The notes below the pieces were generated by a model. That model was not told the DNA's origin and made no database searches. It worked only from the letters and a program-made list of their open reading frames with translations. The position numbers were made by a program, and so were the translations under genes. This document shows positions 22,032-34,537 of a stretch of DNA of 64,000 nucleotides, one piece after another. How positions within the stretch are numbered: the stretch's first letter is position 1; every line of letters begins with the position of its first letter. The stretch comes from Anthopleura xanthogrammica (lineage: Eukaryota > Cnidaria > Anthozoa > Actiniaria > Actiniidae), in NCBI GenBank assembly GCA_964019055.1, contig OZ025214.1:8990858-9054857 (forward strand), in the 5' to 3' direction.

Positions 22032-22362
22032 ATGAGCAAAAAGTGGGGGTTTCAGCCAACAGGTGACTGCGTAAGCGAAAAACCTGGTTTTGAGAGCCAA
22101 AATGGCCATTTTTCAGTTTTTTGGGCTAAAAAGCTTTTTTTTCCAGCAAAACAGTGTTTTGGACACCCAAAATGTGCTTTTCCCGGCCAAAACTTGCGTT
22201 TAGCAGTGAAAACGTCGTGTTTCGAGCAAAAGAAAATTCTCAGCAAATTTCCAATTTTGTCAGCAAAAAACAGCTTTTTTGACCAAAAAGCACCTTTACT
22301 CAGTCAAAACCGAATTTTTTTTCGCCAAAAAGTCGTGTTTTTATCTCAAGAGGTATTTTCAT
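22032..22362. repeat. 331-bp unit with AT duplication at its end
   Basis: The unit end reads TTTTCATATGAGC instead of TTTTCATGAGC, a 2 bp AT duplication at 22361-22364. It also has GGTGACTGCG near its start (G to T). The extra 2 bp remove the ATGA overlap, so the frame runs on to 22397 (121 codons). Confidence 0.88.
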
Positions 22363-25300
22363 ATGAGCAAAAAGTGGGGGTTTCAGCCAACAGGTGACGG
22401 CGTAAGCGAAAAACCTGGTTTTGAGAGCCAAAATGGCCATTTTTCAGTTTTTTGGGCTAAAAAGCTTTTTTTTCCAGCAAAACAGTGTTTTGGACACCCA
22501 AAATGTGCTTTTCCCGGCCAAAACTTGCGTTTAGCAGTGAAAACGTCGTGTTTCGAGCAAAAGAAAATTCTCAGCAAATTTCCAATTTTGTCAGCAAAAA
22601 ACAGCTTTTTTGACCAAAAAGCACCTTTACTCAGTCAAAACCGAATTTTTTTTCGCCAAAAAGTCGTGTTTTTATCTCAAGAGGTATTTTCATGAGCAAA
22701 AAGTGGGGGTTTCAGCCAACAGGTGACGGCGTAAGCGAAAAACCTGGTTTTGAGAGCCAAAATGGCCATTTTTCAGTTTTTTGGGCTAAAAAGCTTTTTT
22801 TTCCAGCAAAACAGTGTTTTGGACACCCAAAATGTGCTTTTCCCGGCCAAAACTTGCGTTTAGCAGTGAAAACGTCGTGTTTCGAGCAAAAGAAAATTCT
22901 CAGCAAATTTCCAATTTTGTCAGCAAAAAACAGCTTTTTTGACCAAAAAGCACCTTTACTCAGTCAAAACCGAATTTTTTTTCGCCAAAAAGTCGTGTTT
23001 TTATCTCAAGAGGTATTTTCATGAGCAAAAAGTGGGGGTTTCAGCCAACAGGTGACGGCGTAAGCGAAAAACCTGGTTTTGAGAGCCAAAATGGCCATTT
23101 TTCAGTTTTTTGGGCTAAAAAGCTTTTTTTTCCAGCAAAACAGTGTTTTGGACACCCAAAATGTGCTTTTCCCGGCCAAAACTTGCGTTTAGCAGTGAAA
23201 ACGTCGTGTTTCGAGCAAAAGAAAATTCTCAGCAAATTTCCAATTTTGTCAGCAAAAAACAGCTTTTTTGACCAAAAAGCACCTTTACTCAGTCAAAACC
23301 GAATTTTTTTTCGCCAAAAAGTCGTGTTTTTATCTCAAGAGGTATTTTCATGAGCAAAAAGTGGGGGTTTCAGCCAACAGGTGACGGCGTAAGCGAAAAA
23401 CCTGGTTTTGAGAGCCAAAATGGCCATTTTTCAGTTTTTTGGGCTAAAAAGCTTTTTTTTCCAGCAAAACAGTGTTTTGGACACCCAAAATGTGCTTTTC
23501 CCGGCCAAAACTTGCGTTTAGCAGTGAAAACGTCGTGTTTCGAGCAAAAGAAAATTCTCAGCAAATTTCCAATTTTGTCAGCAAAAAACAGCTTTTTTGA
23601 CCAAAAAGCACCTTTACTCAGTCAAAACCGAATTTTTTTTCGCCAAAAAGTCGTGTTTTTATCTCAAGAGGTATTTTCATGAGCAAAAAGTGGGGGTTTC
23701 AGCCAACAGGTGACGGCGTAAGCGAAAAACCTGGTTTTGAGAGCCAAAATGGCCATTTTTCAGTTTTTTGGGCTAAAAAGCTTTTTTTTCCAGCAAAACA
23801 GTGTTTTGGACACCCAAAATGTGCTTTTCCCGGCCAAAACTTGCGTTTAGCAGTGAAAACGTCGTGTTTCGAGCAAAAGAAAATTCTCAGCAAATTTCCA
23901 ATTTTGTCAGCAAAAAACAGCTTTTTTGACCAAAAAGCACCTTTACTCAGTCAAAACCGAATTTTTTTTCGCCAAAAAGTCGTGTTTTTATCTCAAGAGG
24001 TATTTTCATGAGCAAAAAGTGGGGGTTTCAGCCAACAGGTGACGGCGTAAGCGAAAAACCTGGTTTTGAGAGCCAAAATGGCCATTTTTCAGTTTTTTGG
24101 GCTAAAAAGCTTTTTTTTCCAGCAAAACAGTGTTTTGGACACCCAAAATGTGCTTTTCCCGGCCAAAACTTGCGTTTAGCAGTGAAAACGTCGTGTTTCG
24201 AGCAAAAGAAAATTCTCAGCAAATTTCCAATTTTGTCAGCAAAAAACAGCTTTTTTGACCAAAAAGCACCTTTACTCAGTCAAAACCGAATTTTTTTTCG
24301 CCAAAAAGTCGTGTTTTTATCTCAAGAGGTATTTTCATGAGCAAAAAGTGGGGGTTTCAGCCAACAGGTGACGGCGTAAGCGAAAAACCTGGTTTTGAGA
24401 GCCAAAATGGCCATTTTTCAGTTTTTTGGGCTAAAAAGCTTTTTTTTCCAGCAAAACAGTGTTTTGGACACCCAAAATGTGCTTTTCCCGGCCAAAACTT
24501 GCGTTTAGCAGTGAAAACGTCGTGTTTCGAGCAAAAGAAAATTCTCAGCAAATTTCCAATTTTGTCAGCAAAAAACAGCTTTTTTGACCAAAAAGCACCT
24601 TTACTCAGTCAAAACCGAATTTTTTTTCGCCAAAAAGTCGTGTTTTTATCTCAAGAGGTATTTTCATGAGCAAAAAGTGGGGGTTTCAGCCAACAGGTGA
24701 CGGCGTAAGCGAAAAACCTGGTTTTGAGAGCCAAAATGGCCATTTTTCAGTTTTTTGGGCTAAAAAGCTTTTTTTTCCAGCAAAACAGTGTTTTGGACAC
24801 CCAAAATGTGCTTTTCCCGGCCAAAACTTGCGTTTAGCAGTGAAAACGTCGTGTTTCGAGCAAAAGAAAATTCTCAGCAAATTTCCAATTTTGTCAGCAA
24901 AAAACAGCTTTTCTGACCAAAAAGCACCTTTACTCAGTCAAAACCGAATTTTTTTTCGCCAAAAAGTCGTGTTTTTATCTCAAGAGGTATTTTCATGAGC
25001 AAAAAGTGGGGGTTTCAGCCAACAGGTGACGGCGTAAGCGAAAAACCTGGTTTTGAGAGCCAAAATGGCCATTTTTCAGTTTTTTGGGCTAAAAAGCTTT
25101 TTTTTCCAGCAAAACAGTGTTTTGGACACCCAAAATGTGCTTTTCCCGGCCAAAACTTGCGTTTAGCAGTGAAAACGTCGTGTTTCGAGCAAAAGAAAAT
25201 TCTCAGCAAATTTCCAATTTTGTCAGCAAAAAACAGCTTTTTTGACCAAAAAGCACCTTTACTCAGTCAAAACCGAATTTTTTTTCGCCAAAAAGTCGTG

Positions 25301-28300
25301 TTTTTATCTCAAGAGGTATTTTCATGAGCAAAAAGTGGGGGTTTCAGCCAACAGGTGACGGCGTAAGCGAAAAACCTGGTTTTGAGAGCCAAAATGGCCA
25401 TTTTTCAGTTTTTTGGGCTAAAAAGCTTTTTTTTCCAGCAAAACAGTGTTTTGGACACCCAAAATGTGCTTTTCCCGGCCAAAACTTGCGTTTAGCAGTG
25501 AAAACGTCGTGTTTCGAGCAAAAGAAAATTCTCAGCAAATTTCCAATTTTGTCAGCAAAAAACAGCTTTTTTGACCAAAAAGCACCTTTACTCAGTCAAA
25601 ACCGAATTTTTTTTCGCCAAAAAGTCGTGTTTTTATCTCAAGAGGTATTTTCATGAGCAAAAAGTGGGGGTTTCAGCCAACAGGTGACGGCGTAAGCGAA
25701 AAACCTGGTTTTGAGAGCCAAAATGGCCATTTTTCAGTTTTTTGGGCTAAAAAGCTTTTTTTTCCAGCAAAACAGTGTTTTGGACACCCAAAATGTGCTT
25801 TTCCCGGCCAAAACTTGCGTTTAGCAGTGAAAACGTCGTGTTTCGAGCAAAAGAAAATTCTCAGCAAATTTCCAATTTTGTCAGCAAAAAACAGCTTTTT
25901 TGACCAAAAAGCACCTTTACTCAGTCAAAACCGAATTTTTTTTCGCCAAAAAGTCGTGTTTTTATCTCAAGAGGTATTTTCATGAGCAAAAAGTGGGGGT
26001 TTCAGCCAACAGGTGACGGCGTAAGCGAAAAACCTGGTTTTGAGAGCCAAAATGGCCATTTTTCAGTTTTTTGGGCTAAAAAGCTTTTTTTTCCAGCAAA
26101 ACAGTGTTTTGGACACCCAAAATGTGCTTTTCCCGGCCAAAACTTGCGTTTAGCAGTGAAAACGTCGTGTTTCGAGCAAAAGAAAATTCTCAGCAAATTT
26201 CCAATTTTGTCAGCAAAAAACAGCTTTTTTGACCAAAAAGCACCTTTACTCAGTCAAAACCGAATTTTTTTTCGCCAAAAAGTCGTGTTTTTATCTCAAG
26301 AGGTATTTTCATGAGCAAAAAGTGGGGGTTTCAGCCAACAGGTGACGGCGTAAGCGAAAAACCTGGTTTTGAGAGCCAAAATGGCCATTTTTCAGTTTTT
26401 TGGGCTAAAAAGCTTTTTTTTCCAGCAAAACAGTGTTTTGGACACCCAAAATGTGCTTTTCCCGGCCAAAACTTGCGTTTAGCAGTGAAAACGTCGTGTT
26501 TCGAGCAAAAGAAAATTCTCAGCAAATTTCCAATTTTGTCAGCAAAAAACAGCTTTTTTGACCAAAAAGCACCTTTACTCAGTCAAAACCGAATTTTTTT
26601 TCGCCAAAAAGTCGTGTTTTTATCTCAAGAGGTATTTTCATGAGCAAAAAGTGGGGGTTTCAGCCAACAGGTGACGGCGTAAGCGAAAAACCTGGTTTTG
26701 AGAGCCAAAATGGCCATTTTTCAGTTTTTTGGGCTAAAAAGCTTTTTTTTCCAGCAAAACAGTGTTTTGGACACCCAAAATGTGCTTTTCCCGGCCAAAA
26801 CTTGCGTTTAGCAGTGAAAACGTCGTGTTTCGAGCAAAAGAAAATTCTCAGCAAATTTCCAATTTTGTCAGCAAAAAACAGCTTTTTTGACCAAAAAGCA
26901 CCTTTACTCAGTCAAAACCGAATTTTTTTTCGCCAAAAAGTCGTGTTTTTATCTCAAGAGGTATTTTCATGAGCAAAAAGTGGGGGTTTCAGCCAACAGG
27001 TGACGGCGTAAGCGAAAAACCTGGTTTTGAGAGCCAAAATGGCCATTTTTCAGTTTTTTGGGCTAAAAAGCTTTTTTTTCCAGCAAAACAGTGTTTTGGA
27101 CACCCAAAATGTGCTTTTCCCGGCCAAAACTTGCGTTTAGCAGTGAAAACGTCGTGTTTCGAGCAAAAGAAAATTCTCAGCAAATTTCCAATTTTGTCAG
27201 CAAAAAACAGCTTTTTTGACCAAAAAGCACCTTTACTCAGTCAAAACCGAATTTTTTTTCGCCAAAAAGTCGTGTTTTTATCTCAAGAGGTATTTTCATG
27301 AGCAAAAAGTGGGGGTTTCAGCCAACAGGTGACGGCGTAAGCGAAAAACCTGGTTTTGAGAGCCAAAATGGCCATTTTTCAGTTTTTTGGGCTAAAAAGC
27401 TTTTTTTTCCAGCAAAACAGTGTTTTGGACACCCAAAATGTGCTTTTCCCGGCCAAAACTTGCGTTTAGCAGTGAAAACGTCGTGTTTCGAGCAAAAGAA
27501 AATTCTCAGCAAATTTCCAATTTTGTCAGCAAAAAACAGCTTTTTTGACCAAAAAGCACCTTTACTCAGTCAAAACCGAATTTTTTTTCGCCAAAAAGTC
27601 GTGTTTTTATCTCAAGAGGTATTTTCATGAGCAAAAAGTGGGGGTTTCAGCCAACAGGTGACGGCGTAAGCGAAAAACCTGGTTTTGAGAGCCAAAATGG
27701 CCATTTTTCAGTTTTTTGGGCTAAAAAGCTTTTTTTTCCAGCAAAACAGTGTTTTGGACACCCAAAATGTGCTTTTCCCGGCCAAAACTTGCGTTTAGCA
27801 GTGAAAACGTCGTGTTTCGAGCAAAAGAAAATTCTCAGCAAATTTCCAATTTTGTCAGCAAAAAACAGCTTTTTTGACCAAAAAGCACCTTTACTCAGTC
27901 AAAACCGAATTTTTTTTCGCCAAAAAGTCGTGTTTTTATCTCAAGAGGTATTTTCATGAGCAAAAAGTGGGGGTTTCAGCCAACAGGTGACGGCGTAAGC
28001 GAAAAACCTGGTTTTGAGAGCCAAAATGGCCATTTTTCAGTTTTTTGGGCTAAAAAGCTTTTTTTTCCAGCAAAACAGTGTTTTGGACACCCAAAATGTG
28101 CTTTTCCCGGCCAAAACTTGCGTTTAGCAGTGAAAACGTCGTGTTTCGAGCAAAAGAAAATTCTCAGCAAATTTCCAATTTTGTCAGCAAAAAACAGCTT
28201 TTTTGACCAAAAAGCACCTTTACTCAGTCAAAACCGAATTTTTTTTCGCCAAAAAGTCGTGTTTTTATCTCAAGAGGTATTTTCATGAGCAAAAAGTGGG

Positions 28301-31300
28301 GGTTTCAGCCAACAGGTGACGGCGTAAGCGAAAAACCTGGTTTTGAGAGCCAAAATGGCCATTTTTCAGTTTTTTGGGCTAAAAAGCTTTTTTTTCCAGC
28401 AAAACAGTGTTTTGGACACCCAAAATGTGCTTTTCCCGGCCAAAACTTGCGTTTAGCAGTGAAAACGTCGTGTTTCGAGCAAAAGAAAATTCTCAGCAAA
28501 TTTCCAATTTTGTCAGCAAAAAACAGCTTTTTTGACCAAAAAGCACCTTTACTCAGTCAAAACCGAATTTTTTTTCGCCAAAAAGTCGTGTTTTTATCTC
28601 AAGAGGTATTTTCATGAGCAAAAAGTGGGGGTTTCAGCCAACAGGTGACGGCGTAAGCGAAAAACCTGGTTTTGAGAGCCAAAATGGCCATTTTTCAGTT
28701 TTTTGGGCTAAAAAGCTTTTTTTTCCAGCAAAACAGTGTTTTGGACACCCAAAATGTGCTTTTCCCGGCCAAAACTTGCGTTTAGCAGTGAAAACGTCGT
28801 GTTTCGAGCAAAAGAAAATTCTCAGCAAATTTCCAATTTTGTCAGCAAAAAACAGCTTTTTTGACCAAAAAGCACCTTTACTCAGTCAAAACCGAATTTT
28901 TTTTCGCCAAAAAGTCGTGTTTTTATCTCAAGAGGTATTTTCATGAGCAAAAAGTGGGGGTTTCAGCCAACAGGTGACGGCGTAAGCGAAAAACCTGGTT
29001 TTGAGAGCCAAAATGGCCATTTTTCAGTTTTTTGGGCTAAAAAGCTTTTTTTTCCAGCAAAACAGTGTTTTGGACACCCAAAATGTGCTTTTCCCGGCCA
29101 AAACTTGCGTTTAGCAGTGAAAACGTCGTGTTTCGAGCAAAAGAAAATTCTCAGCAAATTTCCAATTTTGTCAGCAAAAAACAGCTTTTTTGACCAAAAA
29201 GCACCTTTACTCAGTCAAAACCGAATTTTTTTTCGCCAAAAAGTCGTGTTTTTATCTCAAGAGGTATTTTCATGAGCAAAAAGTGGGGGTTTCAGCCAAC
29301 AGGTGACGGCGTAAGCGAAAAACCTGGTTTTGAGAGCCAAAATGGCCATTTTTCAGTTTTTTGGGCTAAAAAGCTTTTTTTTCCAGCAAAACAGTGTTTT
29401 GGACACCCAAAATGTGCTTTTCCCGGCCAAAACTTGCGTTTAGCAGTGAAAACGTCGTGTTTCGAGCAAAAGAAAATTCTCAGCAAATTTCCAATTTTGT
29501 CAGCAAAAAACAGCTTTTTTGACCAAAAAGCACCTTTACTCAGTCAAAACCGAATTTTTTTTCGCCAAAAAGTCGTGTTTTTATCTCAAGAGGTATTTTC
29601 ATGAGCAAAAAGTGGGGGTTTCAGCCAACAGGTGACGGCGTAAGCGAAAAACCTGGTTTTGAGAGCCAAAATGGCCATTTTTCAGTTTTTTGGGCTAAAA
29701 AGCTTTTTTTTCCAGCAAAACAGTGTTTTGGACACCCAAAATGTGCTTTTCCCGGCCAAAACTTGCGTTTAGCAGTGAAAACGTCGTGTTTCGAGCAAAA
29801 GAAAATTCTCAGCAAATTTCCAATTTTGTCAGCAAAAAACAGCTTTTTTGACCAAAAAGCACCTTTACTCAGTCAAAACCGAATTTTTTTTCGCCAAAAA
29901 GTCGTGTTTTTATCTCAAGAGGTATTTTCATGAGCAAAAAGTGGGGGTTTCAGCCAACAGGTGACGGCGTAAGCGAAAAACCTGGTTTTGAGAGCCAAAA
30001 TGGCCATTTTTCAGTTTTTTGGGCTAAAAAGCTTTTTTTTCCAGCAAAACAGTGTTTTGGACACCCAAAATGTGCTTTTCCCGGCCAAAACTTGCGTTTA
30101 GCAGTGAAAACGTCGTGTTTCGAGCAAAAGAAAATTCTCAGCAAATTTCCAATTTTGTCAGCAAAAAACAGCTTTTTTGACCAAAAAGCACCTTTACTCA
30201 GTCAAAACCGAATTTTTTTTCGCCAAAAAGTCGTGTTTTTATCTCAAGAGGTATTTTCATGAGCAAAAAGTGGGGGTTTCAGCCAACAGGTGACGGCGTA
30301 AGCGAAAAACCTGGTTTTGAGAGCCAAAATGGCCATTTTTCAGTTTTTTGGGCTAAAAAGCTTTTTTTTCCAGCAAAACAGTGTTTTGGACACCCAAAAT
30401 GTGCTTTTCCCGGCCAAAACTTGCGTTTAGCAGTGAAAACGTCGTGTTTCGAGCAAAAGAAAATTCTCAGCAAATTTCCAATTTTGTCAGCAAAAAACAG
30501 CTTTTTTGACCAAAAAGCACCTTTACTCAGTCAAAACCGAATTTTTTTTCGCCAAAAAGTCGTGTTTTTATCTCAAGAGGTATTTTCATGAGCAAAAAGT
30601 GGGGGTTTCAGCCAACAGGTGACGGCGTAAGCGAAAAACCTGGTTTTGAGAGCCAAAATGGCCATTTTTCAGTTTTTTGGGCTAAAAAGCTTTTTTTTCC
30701 AGCAAAACAGTGTTTTGGACACCCAAAATGTGCTTTTCCCGGCCAAAACTTGCGTTTAGCAGTGAAAACGTCGTGTTTCGAGCAAAAGAAAATTCTCAGC
30801 AAATTTCCAATTTTGTCAGCAAAAAACAGCTTTTTTGACCAAAAAGCACCTTTACTCAGTCAAAACCGAATTTTTTTTCGCCAAAAAGTCGTGTTTTTAT
30901 CTCAAGAGGTATTTTCATGAGCAAAAAGTGGGGGTTTCAGCCAACAGGTGACGGCGTAAGCGAAAAACCTGGTTTTGAGAGCCAAAATGGCCATTTTTCA
31001 GTTTTTTGGGCTAAAAAGCTTTTTTTTCCAGCAAAACAGTGTTTTGGACACCCAAAATGTGCTTTTCCCGGCCAAAACTTGCGTTTAGCAGTGAAAACGT
31101 CGTGTTTCGAGCAAAAGAAAATTCTCAGCAAATTTCCAATTTTGTCAGCAAAAAACAGCTTTTTTGACCAAAAAGCACCTTTACTCAGTCAAAACCGAAT
31201 TTTTTTTCGCCAAAAAGTCGTGTTTTTATCTCAAGAGGTATTTTCATGAGCAAAAAGTGGGGGTTTCAGCCAACAGGTGACGGCGTAAGCGAAAAACCTG

Positions 31301-32232
31301 GTTTTGAGAGCCAAAATGGCCATTTTTCAGTTTTTTGGGCTAAAAAGCTTTTTTTTCCAGCAAAACAGTGTTTTGGACACCCAAAATGTGCTTTTCCCGG
31401 CCAAAACTTGCGTTTAGCAGTGAAAACGTCGTGTTTCGAGCAAAAGAAAATTCTCAGCAAATTTCCAATTTTGTCAGCAAAAAACAGCTTTTTTGACCAA
31501 AAAGCACCTTTACTCAGTCAAAACCGAATTTTTTTTCGCCAAAAAGTCGTGTTTTTATCTCAAGAGGTATTTTCATGAGCAAAAAGTGGGGGTTTCAGCC
31601 AACAGGTGACGGCGTAAGCGAAAAACCTGGTTTTGAGAGCCAAAATGGCCATTTTTCAGTTTTTTGGGCTAAAAAGCTTTTTTTTCCAGCAAAACAGTGT
31701 TTTGGACACCCAAAATGTGCTTTTCCCGGCCAAAACTTGCGTTTAGCAGTGAAAACGTCGTGTTTCGAGCAAAAGAAAATTCTCAGCAAATTTCCAATTT
31801 TGTCAGCAAAAAACAGCTTTTTTGACCAAAAAGCACCTTTACTCAGTCAAAACCGAATTTTTTTTCGCCAAAAAGTCGTGTTTTTATCTCAAGAGGTATT
31901 TTCATGAGCAAAAAGTGGGGGTTTCAGCCAACAGGTGACGGCGTAAGCGAAAAACCTGGTTTTGAGAGCCAAAATGGCCATTTTTCAGTTTTTTGGGCTA
32001 AAAAGCTTTTTTTTCCAGCAAAACAGTGTTTTGGACACCCAAAATGTGCTTTTCCCGGCCAAAACTTGCGTTTAGCAGTGAAAACGTCGTGTTTCGAGCA
32101 AAAGAAAATTCTCAGCAAATTTCCAATTTTGTCAGCAAAAAACAGCTTTTTTGACCAAAAAGCACCTTTACTCAGTCAAAACCGAATTTTTTTTCGCCAA
32201 AAAGTCGTGTTTTTATCTCAAGAGGTATTTTC

Positions 32233-33225
32233 ATGAGCAAAAAGTGGGGGTTTCAGCCAACAGGTGACGGCGTAAGCGAAAAACCTGGTTTTGAGAGCCA
32301 AAATGGCCATTTTTCAGTTTTTTGGGCTAAAAAGCTTTTTTTTCCAGCAAAACAGTGTTTTGGACACCCAAAATGTGCTTTTCCCGGCCAAAACTTGCGT
32401 TTAGCAGTGAAAACGTCGTGTTTCGAGCAAAAGAAAATTCTCAGCAAATTTCCAATTTTGTCAGCAAAAAACAGCTTTTTTGACCAAAAAGCACCTTTAC
32501 TCAGTCCAAAACCGAATTTTTTTTCGCCAAAAAGTCGTGTTTTTATCTCAAGAGGTATTTTCATGAGCAAAAAGTGGGGGTTTCAGCCAACAGGTGACGG
32601 CGTAAGCGAAAAACCTGGTTTTGAGAGCCAAAATGGCCATTTTTCAGTTTTTTGGGCTAAAAAGCTTTTTTTTCCAGCAAAACAGTGTTTTGGACACCCA
32701 AAATGTGCTTTTCCCGGCCAAAACTTGCGTTTAGCAGTGAAAACGTCGTGTTTCGAGCAAAAGAAAATTCTCAGCAAATTTCCAATTTTGTCAGCAAAAA
32801 ACAGCTTTTTTGACCAAAAAGCACCTTTACTCAGTCCAAAACCGAATTTTTTTTCGCCAAAAAGTCGTGTTTTTATCTCAAGAGGTATTTTCATGAGCAA
32901 AAAGTGGGGGTTTCAGCCAACAGGTGACGGCGTAAGCGAAAAACCTGGTTTTGAGAGCCAAAATGGCCATTTTTCAGTTTTTTGGGCTAAAAAGCTTTTT
33001 TTTCCAGCAAAACAGTGTTTTGGACACCCAAAATGTGCTTTTCCCGGCCAAAACTTGCGTTTAGCAGTGAAAACGTCGTGTTTCGAGCAAAAGAAAATTC
33101 TCAGCAAATTTCCAATTTTGTCAGCAAAAACAGCTTTTTTGACCAAAAAGCACCTTTACTCAGTCCAAAACCGAATTTTTTTTCGCCAAAAAGTCGTGTT
33201 TTTATCTCAAGAGGTATTTTCATGA
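32233..33225 (+). other. 330-codon fused open frame over three units (not a gene)
   Basis: Three consecutive units (32233, 32563, 32893) carry an extra C, giving CAGTCCAAAACC. In the first two the unit becomes 330 bp, a multiple of three, so the frame passes each junction without meeting its TGA. In the third, a missing A in GTCAGCAAAAACAGC restores 329 bp and the frame ends at 33225. The shared insertion shows the three units are recent copies of each other. Confidence 0.8.
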
Positions 33226-34537
33226 GCAAAAAGTGGGGGTTTCAGCCAACAGGTGACGGCGTAAGCGAAAAACCTGGTTTTGAGAGCCAAAATGGCCATT
33301 TTTCAGTTTTTTGGGCTAAAAAGCTTTTTTTTCCAGCAAAACAGTGTTTTGGACACCCAAAATGTGCTTTTCCCGGCCAAAACTTGCGTTTAGCAGTGAA
33401 AACGTCGTGTTTCGAGCAAAAGAAAATTCTCAGCAAATTTCCAATTTTGTCAGCAAAAAACAGCTTTTTTGACCAAAAAGCACCTTTACTCAGTCAAAAC
33501 CGAATTTTTTTTCGCCAAAAAGTCGTGTTTTTATCTCAAGAGGTATTTTCATGAGCAAAAAGTGGGGGTTTCAGCCAACAGGTGACGGCGTAAGCGAAAA
33601 ACCTGGTTTTGAGAGCCAAAATGGCCATTTTTCAGTTTTTTGGGCTAAAAAGCTTTTTTTTCCAGCAAAACAGTGTTTTGGACACCCAAAATGTGCTTTT
33701 CCCGGCCAAAACTTGCGTTTAGCAGTGAAAACGTCGTGTTTCGAGCAAAAGAAAATTCTCAGCAAATTTCCAATTTTGTCAGCAAAAAACAGCTTTTTTG
33801 ACCAAAAAGCACCTTTACTCAGTCAAAACCGAATTTTTTTTCGCCAAAAAGTCGTGTTTTTATCTCAAGAGGTATTTTCATGAGCAAAAAGTGGGGGTTT
33901 CAGCCAACAGGTGACGGCGTAAGCGAAAAACCTGGTTTTGAGAGCCAAAATGGCCATTTTTCAGTTTTTTGGGCTAAAAAGCTTTTTTTTCCAGCAAAAC
34001 AGTGTTTTGGACACCCAAAATGTGCTTTTCCCGGCCAAAACTTGCGTTTAGCAGTGAAAACGTCGTGTTTCGAGCAAAAGAAAATTCTCAGCAAATTTCC
34101 AATTTTGTCAGCAAAAAACAGCTTTTTTGACCAAAAAGCACCTTTACTCAGTCAAAACCGAATTTTTTTTCGCCAAAAAGTCGTGTTTTTATCTCAAGAG
34201 GTATTTTCATGAGCAAAAAGTGGGGGTTTCAGCCAACAGGTGACGGCGTAAGCGAAAAACCTGGTTTTGAGAGCCAAAATGGCCATTTTTCAGTTTTTTG
34301 GGCTAAAAAGCTTTTTTTTCCAGCAAAACAGTGTTTTGGACACCCAAAATGTGCTTTTCCCGGCCAAAACTTGCGTTTAGCAGTGAAAACGTCGTGTTTC
34401 GAGCAAAAGAAAATTCTCAGCAAATTTCCAATTTTGTCAGCAAAAAACAGCTTTTTTGACCAAAAAGCACCTTTACTCAGTCAAAACCGAATTTTTTTTC
34501 GCCAAAAAGTCGTGTTTTTATCTCAAGAGGTATTTTC

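Larger units (their letters stand above)
13478..32232. repeat. Homogenised core I (57 units)
   Basis: Units are almost all the same. In both recurrent frames I see changes only at 20058 (CAGTCCAAACC), 22032 (GGTGACTGCG) and 24666 (TTTTCTGACC), plus one 2 bp insertion at 22361. Runs such as 13478-20057 and 24995-32232 show no difference in those translated frames, although silent changes could be missed by eye. Such uniformity implies recent amplification or strong concerted evolution. It also makes the copy number hard to assemble reliably. Confidence 0.88.
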
